DNA from: Pseudescherichia sp031998825
Lineage (GTDB): Bacteria; Pseudomonadota; Gammaproteobacteria; Enterobacterales; Enterobacteriaceae
Assembly (NCBI RefSeq): GCF_031998825.1
Contig: NZ_DAMACX010000024.1
Coordinates: 1 to 64,000 of the forward strand
Length of the DNA: 64,000 nucleotides
Direction of reading: 5' to 3'
The position numbers and the translations under genes are program-made. Positions 59,471-64,000 of this stretch are shown here, in pieces (the first letter of the stretch is position 1; the number at the start of each line of letters is the position of its first letter). The notes beneath the pieces were generated by a model. That model was not told the origin of the DNA and searched no databases. It saw only the letters and a list, made by a program, of their open reading frames with translations.

Positions 59471-60768
59471 CCGCGAAATACCTTGCCATTCTGACCAATC
59501 AGGGCGCGGCGCGTCTGGCGAACGCTGCCGCGCTCGGTACTAAAGTAAATCTGACGCAAATGGCTGTTGGTGATGCCAACGGCGTGCTGCCAACGCCTGA
59601 CCCGGCGCAGACGGCGCTAATTAACCGCAAACGCATTGCACCGATCAATCTGCTGTCAATTGACCCGACTAACACGAATCAGATTATCGCCGAGCAGATC
59701 ATCCCAGAGGATGAGGGGGGGTGGTGGATACGTGAAATCGGTCTCTACGACAGCGACGGCGTGCTGATTGCCGTGGCGAACTGCCCGGAAACCTACAAGC
59801 CGCAGCTTCAGGAGGGGAGCGGGCGCACGCAGACCATTCGCATGATTTTGATCGTGTCGAGCGCGGCGGCCGTCACGCTGAAAATCGACCCGTCGGTGGT
59901 GCTGGCTACTCGTAAATATGTGGATGATAAGGTGCTGGAGCTGAATCTCTATGTTGATGACCTGATGGCAAAACACCTTGCTGCAGCGGACCCTCATACT
60001 CAGTATGCGCCGAAAGAAAGCCCCACGCTGACCGGCACGCCGAAAGCGCCAACAGCAACGGCAGGAAATAACTCAACCCAGATTGCTAATACGGCCTTCG
60101 TGCAGGCGGTGGTAACGGCATTAAACAATGCGCTGGCGCTTAAGGCCCCTCTGGCAAGCCCTGGTCTGACCGGAACGCCAACAGCACCGACAGCTGCGCA
60201 GACTGCCAATAATACCCAGATTGCGACCACTGCATTTGTAAAATCTGCGCTTGCCGGGCTGGTTGGTTCGTCTCCTGCGGCCCTGGATACGCTGAATGAA
60301 CTGGCTGCGGCACTGGGTAACGATCCGAACTTTTCTACCACCGTGATGAATGCCCTGGCGGGCAAGCAGCCGCTAAACGGTACGTTAACCGATCTGTCAG
60401 GTAAGTCGGTTGCAGGCATTCTGGAATACCTTGGTTTGGTCAAAGGCGCAGTGATCACGGATCAGGGGACTAACATTTATGGTAAATGGCGACGATTTTC
60501 TGACGGTTCGATTGAGTTGCTGGGGTTTTCTGCCGCGCCAGGCTCTGATGGCATGACCAACGTTGTGTTTCCAATAGCATTGCCTGGCGCCCCTAATCCA
60601 GCATCAGTATTAGTTGCGCAGTTTTCCACGGCTATACCAACAACTCCAGTTGTTACGGTTTGTATTGCAGGCACATTGACATCAACTGGATTTCAGGCAA
60701 AAACATTAACGTCTTATTCCCCTACAGGAAGTGGTTTTAGCTGGAGAGTAATGTATGCGGCATTTTAA
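59467..60768 (+). CDS. H: Tail fibre protein H, mosaic C-terminus
   Basis: gpH is the receptor-binding fibre. The 433-residue protein has a conserved P2-type N-terminus (residues ~1-150, YLAILTNQGAARLANAAALG), two repeated motifs of the type SPTLTGTPKAPTA..NNSTQIANTAFV (~residues 178-215 and ~230-260) and a C-terminal tip. From about 60470 to the end the DNA becomes AT-rich compared with the flanks, a sign that the receptor-binding tip was exchanged. It is much shorter than P2 gpH (669). Confidence 0.9.
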   Translation: MTAKYLAILTNQGAARLANAAALGTKVNLTQMAVGDANGVLPTPDPAQTALINRKRIAPINLLSIDPTNTNQIIAEQIIPEDEGGWWIREIGLYDSDGVLIAVANCPETYKPQLQEGSGRTQTIRMILIVSSAAAVTLKIDPSVVLATRKYVDDKVLELNLYVDDLMAKHLAAADPHTQYAPKESPTLTGTPKAPTATAGNNSTQIANTAFVQAVVTALNNALALKAPLASPGLTGTPTAPTAAQTANNTQIATTAFVKSALAGLVGSSPAALDTLNELAAALGNDPNFSTTVMNALAGKQPLNGTLTDLSGKSVAGILEYLGLVKGAVITDQGTNIYGKWRRFSDGSIELLGFSAAPGSDGMTNVVFPIALPGAPNPASVLVAQFSTAIPTTPVVTVCIAGTLTSTGFQAKTLTSYSPTGSGFSWRVMYAAF

Positions 60769-61153
60769 TCCGTTAACACGAACCGAAGCCGTGGACGGCA
60801 TCCACGATCTGACTGGCACGACTGAATTACCGGACGACCACTGGTTTTTCACTCTGGAAACCGTGCCAGCAGGAAAGCTGATTGCCGTTGAGGCAGGAGA
60901 GCCTCTGTTGGTGGATGAGCCAGCGCCCACGAGAGAAGAGCTGGTAGCGGCGGCAGATGCACAAAAGCAGCTGTTGCGTACAGCAGCCAATGACTATATG
61001 AACAACAAACAGTGGCCGGGTAAGGCAGCTATCGGCCGCCTGAAAGGCGAAGAGCTGGCACAGTATGGGCTGTGGCTTGATTATCTTGATGCGCTGGCCG
61101 CCATCGACACGGCAACCGCGCCGGATGTCGAATGGCCGGAGAAACCGGAATAA
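60755..61153 (+). CDS. G: Tail fibre assembly protein (P2 gpG position)
   Basis: The 132-residue protein is a fibre assembly chaperone of the tfa family: a short N-terminal fibre-like part (MRHFNPLTRTEAVDGIHDLT) and a C-terminal helical region (LRTAANDYMNNKQWPGKAAI). It overlaps H by 14 bp. Its type should match the C-terminal tip of H. A terminator follows. Confidence 0.88.
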   Translation: MRHFNPLTRTEAVDGIHDLTGTTELPDDHWFFTLETVPAGKLIAVEAGEPLLVDEPAPTREELVAAADAQKQLLRTAANDYMNNKQWPGKAAIGRLKGEELAQYGLWLDYLDALAAIDTATAPDVEWPEKPE

Positions 61154-61156
61154 ACC

Positions 61157-61179
61157 AACCCCGCGATGCGGGGTTTTTT
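61157..61179 (+). terminator. Terminator of the V-G operon
   Basis: AACCCCGC/GCGGGGTT with a 3-nt loop is followed by TTTTTT. Confidence 0.94.
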
Positions 61180-61290
61180 AAGCCCTGATACCGGCGCGCA
61201 TGGTCATTTATGACCGTGCCGGCCATCAACTGCAGCACGGTCAGAAGTGACCCTGCTCAATACAATTTTCCTGCGCCCCCTTCCTCCTGT

Positions 61291-61308
61291 TGTGCGAAAC
61301 ACCATACA
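61291..61308 (+). promoter_or_regulatory. Ogr/Delta late-activator site upstream of FI
   Basis: TGT-GCGAAACACCAT-ACA fits TGT-N12-ACA and lies 69 bp before the sheath gene, where P2 has its F promoter. Confidence 0.82.
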
Positions 61309-61377
61309 ACCCCCACCAACTGACCTGAAGCCCGCCAGCCTGCAACATGGTCCTGACCCATTCTCTGGAGAAACTTT

Positions 61378-62553
61378 ATGGCTCAGGATTCATATCACCA
61401 CGGCGTCCGCGTGGAGGAGATTAACGAAGGCACGCGCACGATCAGCACTGTCAGCACGGCCATCGTCGGGATGGTCTGTACGGCTGACGATGCCGACGCC
61501 GCCACGTTCCCGCTAAACAAGCCCGTTCTGCTGACTGACGTTCTGACGGCCAGCGGTAAGGCAGGCGAAAGCGGTACGCTGGCCCGCGCACTTGACGCTA
61601 TCGGCGACCAGGCGAAGCCGGTAACGGTTGTTGTCCGCGTCCCCCAGGGCGAAACTGAGGCGGAAACCACCTCGAACATTATCGGCGGCGTGACAGCAGA
61701 GGGCCGACGTACTGGCATGAAAGCCCTGCTGGCCGCGCAAAGTCAGCTTGGCGTTAAGCCCCGTATTCTCGGCGTGCCGGGCCACGACACTAAAGCAGTC
61801 GCCACGGAACTGCTGAGCGTGGCGCAGTCCCTGCGCGGCTTTGCCTACCTTACTGCATACGGCTGCAAAACCATCGAAGAGGCGATTGCCTATCGCGCCA
61901 ATTTCAGCCAGCGCGAGGGAATGCTGATCTGGCCTGATTTTGTCAGCTGGGACACCACCACGAACGCAGAGGCGACGGCATACGCCACCGCCCGCGCCCT
62001 CGGCCTGCGCGCCAAAATCGACAACGATACGGGCTGGCACAAATCCCTGTCTAACGTTGGCGTAAATGGCGTGACGGGAATTTCTGCGGACGTGTTCTGG
62101 GATCTGCAGGACCCGGCAACCGATGCGGGCCTGCTGAACCAGAACGATATCACCACGCTGATCCGTCGTGATGGTTTCCGCTTCTGGGGTTCCCGCTGTC
62201 TGAGCGACGATCCGCTTTTTGCGTTTGAGAACTACACCCGCACCGCCCAGGTGCTGATGGACACAATGGCAGAGGGCCAGATGTGGGCGGTAGATAAGCC
62301 GCTTACCCCTTCACTGGCCCGCGACATTATCGAAGGTATCCGCGCCAAAATTCGCAACCTGGTGAATCAGGGTTATCTGCTTGGCGGTGATTGCTGGCTG
62401 GATGATTCGGTGAACGATAAAGACACCCTCAAGGCCGGTCAGCTGATGCTGGACTATGACTACACGCCAGTCCCGCCGCTGGAAAACCTGATGCTGCGCC
62501 AGCGCATCACCGATCGTTATCTGATGGACTTTTCAAGCCAGGTAAAAGGCTAA
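61378..62553 (+). CDS. FI: Contractile tail sheath protein FI
   Basis: The 391-residue protein (P2: 396) is the major sheath subunit. Matches include YHHGVRVEEINEGTRTISTV at the N-terminus and DYDYTPVPPLENLMLRQRIT at the C-terminus. It starts the FI-FII-E-T operon behind the late activator site; TCTGGAGAAACTTT precedes the ATG. Confidence 0.96.
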   Translation: MAQDSYHHGVRVEEINEGTRTISTVSTAIVGMVCTADDADAATFPLNKPVLLTDVLTASGKAGESGTLARALDAIGDQAKPVTVVVRVPQGETEAETTSNIIGGVTAEGRRTGMKALLAAQSQLGVKPRILGVPGHDTKAVATELLSVAQSLRGFAYLTAYGCKTIEEAIAYRANFSQREGMLIWPDFVSWDTTTNAEATAYATARALGLRAKIDNDTGWHKSLSNVGVNGVTGISADVFWDLQDPATDAGLLNQNDITTLIRRDGFRFWGSRCLSDDPLFAFENYTRTAQVLMDTMAEGQMWAVDKPLTPSLARDIIEGIRAKIRNLVNQGYLLGGDCWLDDSVNDKDTLKAGQLMLDYDYTPVPPLENLMLRQRITDRYLMDFSSQVKG

Positions 62554-62562
62554 GGGGAAAAA

Positions 62563-63078
62563 ATGGCACTGCCACGCAAACTGAAATACCTGAACCTGTT
62601 TAACGACGGGGAAAACTACATGGGTCTTGTGGAGTCCCTGACCCTGCCGAAATTTACGCAGAAATTCGAAAAATTCCGTGGTGGCGGTATGCCGGGCGCG
62701 GTCGATATCAGCATGGGCCTGGACGATGGCGCGCTGGATACTGAATTTGAGATCGGCGGCACTGAGGCCCTGCTCTTTAAGCAGCTGAAAGCAACCACTG
62801 TCGACGGCGTGCAGCTGCGCTTTGCGGAGTCCATCCAGCGCGATGATACCGGTGAAGTGCAGGCGGTGGAGCTGGTTGTGCGTGGCCGCCACAAGGAGCT
62901 GGATTCCGGCACGCATAAGCAGGGCGACAGCAGCACCACCAAAGTGTCCAGCACCAACAGCTACGCAAAGCTGACCATCAACGGCGAGGTCCTCTATGAA
63001 GTTGACCTGGTGAACATGGTGCACATCGTGGATGGCGTGGATCTGATGGAAGCGCACCGCGCCGCTATCGGCCTGTAA
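62563..63078 (+). CDS. FII: Tail tube protein FII
   Basis: The 171-residue protein (P2: 172) forms the inner tube (LPRKLKYLNLFNDGENYMGL, KFRGGGMPGAVDISMGLDDG). It lies 9 bp after FI with AAGGGGAAAAA as ribosome binding site. Confidence 0.96.
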   Translation: MALPRKLKYLNLFNDGENYMGLVESLTLPKFTQKFEKFRGGGMPGAVDISMGLDDGALDTEFEIGGTEALLFKQLKATTVDGVQLRFAESIQRDDTGEVQAVELVVRGRHKELDSGTHKQGDSSTTKVSSTNSYAKLTINGEVLYEVDLVNMVHIVDGVDLMEAHRAAIGL

Positions 63079-63135
63079 TTTATGGCGCGGGTAGCCGCGC
63101 CTTCTCTCTTCACTCTTTTTTAAAGCGGATTAATC

Positions 63136-63474
63136 ATGAAAAACGAAAAAAACGAACTGCCGGAAGACACACTGCCTGAAATCAAAAACGAAGCCACCGT
63201 AACGCTGGATGCACCGGTTATGCGCGGCAAGACGGAAATTACAGAAATCGTTGTGCGTAAGCCTAACTCCGGGGCGCTGCGTGGCGCACGTCTCCAGGCG
63301 CTGATGGATATGGATGTGGATTCGATGATGCTGGTACTCCCCCGCGTCACCACCCCGGCGCTGACCCGAGCAGAGGTAATGATGCTGGAGCCGGGCGATC
63401 TGCTGCAGCTGTCACTGGAGCTGGTCAGTTTTTTGTTGCCGAAGTCGGCGATGTCAGCTTTCCCGCAGAGCTGA
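63136..63474 (+). CDS. E: Tail protein E, zero-frame product
   Basis: gpE is the tape-measure chaperone of P2-like phages. The zero-frame product has 112 residues (P2: 91) with the conserved core RGARLQALMDMDVDSMMLVL and RVTTPALTRAEVMMLEPGDL. A slippery heptamer at codons 98-100 diverts some ribosomes to the E' extension. The ATG at 63136 is preceded by TAAAGCGGATTAATC. Confidence 0.93.
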   Translation: MKNEKNELPEDTLPEIKNEATVTLDAPVMRGKTEITEIVVRKPNSGALRGARLQALMDMDVDSMMLVLPRVTTPALTRAEVMMLEPGDLLQLSLELVSFLLPKSAMSAFPQS

Positions 63475-63608
63475 CCATAGAGGACCTGGTGGCGGATATC
63501 GCCACCGTGTTTCACTGGCCGCCCTCCGCCACGGCTGATATGACGCTGACGGAACTTCTGGAGTGGCGGCATAAAGCCATTTTGAGAAGCGGGGCATCAG
63601 ATGAGTGA
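63136..63608 (+). CDS. E': E+E' fusion made by -1 ribosomal frameshift
   Basis: At T-TTT-TTG (63429-63435) a -1 slip joins E to a second frame that stays open to 63608, giving about 157 residues ending LEWRHKAILRSGASDE. The extension reads VAEVGDVSFPAELTIEDLVA and keeps a tail-chaperone-like sequence. P2 uses the same heptamer. The end overlaps the T start by 8 bp. Confidence 0.88.
63429..63435 (+). promoter_or_regulatory. Programmed -1 frameshift slippery site (TTTTTTG)
   Basis: The heptamer is in phase as T-TTT-TTG in the E frame, followed by GTTGCCGAAGTCGGC that can fold downstream. This is the P2 E/E' slippery sequence. Confidence 0.9.
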
Positions 63609-64000
63609 TCGTAACCTGCGCCTGCAGGTTGTTTTAAACGCGGTTGATAAACTTACCCGCCCGTTCAAACAGGCGCGCGCCAGCACTCAGGAGCTGGCCG
63701 CTGCCGTCAAAAAATCCCGCGACGCCCTCAAAAAGATTAACCAGACCAGCTCGCAGCTGGACGGCTACCGCAAGCTGCAGGCAGAAAGCCAGAAGCTGGG
63801 CGACAGGCTGAGCTATGCCCGTCAGCGAGCCAGTATGCTGAGCAATGAGCTGGGACAGATGGGGCCGCCGTCACAGCGGCAGATTGTGGCGCTCGAACGC
63901 CAGCGGCTCGCAGTGCAGCGGCTTGAGGAACGCCACGGCAGGCTGCAGCAAAAAGCCGCACAGGTGCGCGCAGAACTGTACCGGGTCGGGATATCCGCTA
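63601..64000 (+). CDS. T: Tape measure protein T, cut by the window end
   Basis: The first 133 codons of gpT are present (MSDRNLRLQVVLNAVDKLTR, FKQARASTQELAAAVKKSRD). The family length is about 815 residues, so most of the gene lies beyond the window. The visible part is a coiled-coil-rich N-terminus. The start overlaps the end of E'. gpT sets tail length. Confidence 0.93.
   Translation, partial: MSDRNLRLQVVLNAVDKLTRPFKQARASTQELAAAVKKSRDALKKINQTSSQLDGYRKLQAESQKLGDRLSYARQRASMLSNELGQMGPPSQRQIVALERQRLAVQRLEERHGRLQQKAAQVRAELYRVGISA

Overview
The window is chromosomal DNA of an Enterobacteriaceae species close to Enterobacter, Lelliottia or Leclercia; the genus cannot be fixed from sequence alone. 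The first ~29.5 kb follows the Escherichia coli gene order (rnpB, dlsT/cyuA, yhaKJ, yqjGF, yqjKEDC, mzrA-yqjA, exuR, exuT, uxaCA, sstT, alx, ygjR, ygjP, rlmG, fadH, patA, aer, yqjI, yqjH), with proteins that I recognise as close homologues of the E. coli ones. The tdc operon and yhaHIL, which lie in this stretch in E. coli, are absent.

Core region (1-29.5 kb). It holds the 3' part of RNase P RNA, a cysteine import and desulfidation pair, redox and quinone-detoxifying proteins, the small inner-membrane yqj proteins, the complete hexuronate regulon (repressor, transporter, isomerase, dehydratase) with recognisable ExuR and CRP sites, a Na+/serine-threonine symporter, alx behind a yybP-ykoY manganese riboswitch, the rRNA methyltransferase RlmG, dienoyl-CoA reductase, putrescine aminotransferase, and two chemoreceptors each behind a FliA-type promoter. 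The divergent yqjI/yqjH pair has an exact inverted-repeat operator and a Fur box.

Accessory region (29.5-38.4 kb). Between yqjH and the tRNA gene ileX lie genes not found there in E. coli: an orphan coiled-coil J-domain protein, a YahK-like alcohol dehydrogenase, a Fic AMPylase-type protein with an array of repeated sites at its start, a periplasmic amidohydrolase, a second zinc alcohol dehydrogenase divergent from a HxlR-type regulator with a palindromic operator, a remnant type VI secretion cassette (truncated Hcp, toxin-44 domain protein, membrane-anchored putative immunity protein), and two overlapping small ORFs of unknown function.

Prophage (38.46 kb to beyond 64 kb). An intact-looking P2/186-type prophage sits in the 3' half of ileX. 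Its control region is 186-like: integrase, CI with a C-terminal domain, Cox/Apl, CII, Fil, a TraR-type zinc finger, a Dam-type methylase next to a PAPS-reductase-like PP-loop protein, and replication protein A. Then comes a LexA-controlled segment with a short Tum-like candidate and a UmuD'-like protein, and a cos site. The late genes follow in P2 order: Q and P leftward, then O N M L X Y K lysA lysB lysC R S V W J I H G FI FII E(E') and the start of T. Three TGT-N12-ACA sites mark the expected Ogr-dependent late promoters, and the E/E' T-TTT-TTG frameshift site is present. The right prophage end and the rebuilt ileX gene should lie outside the window.
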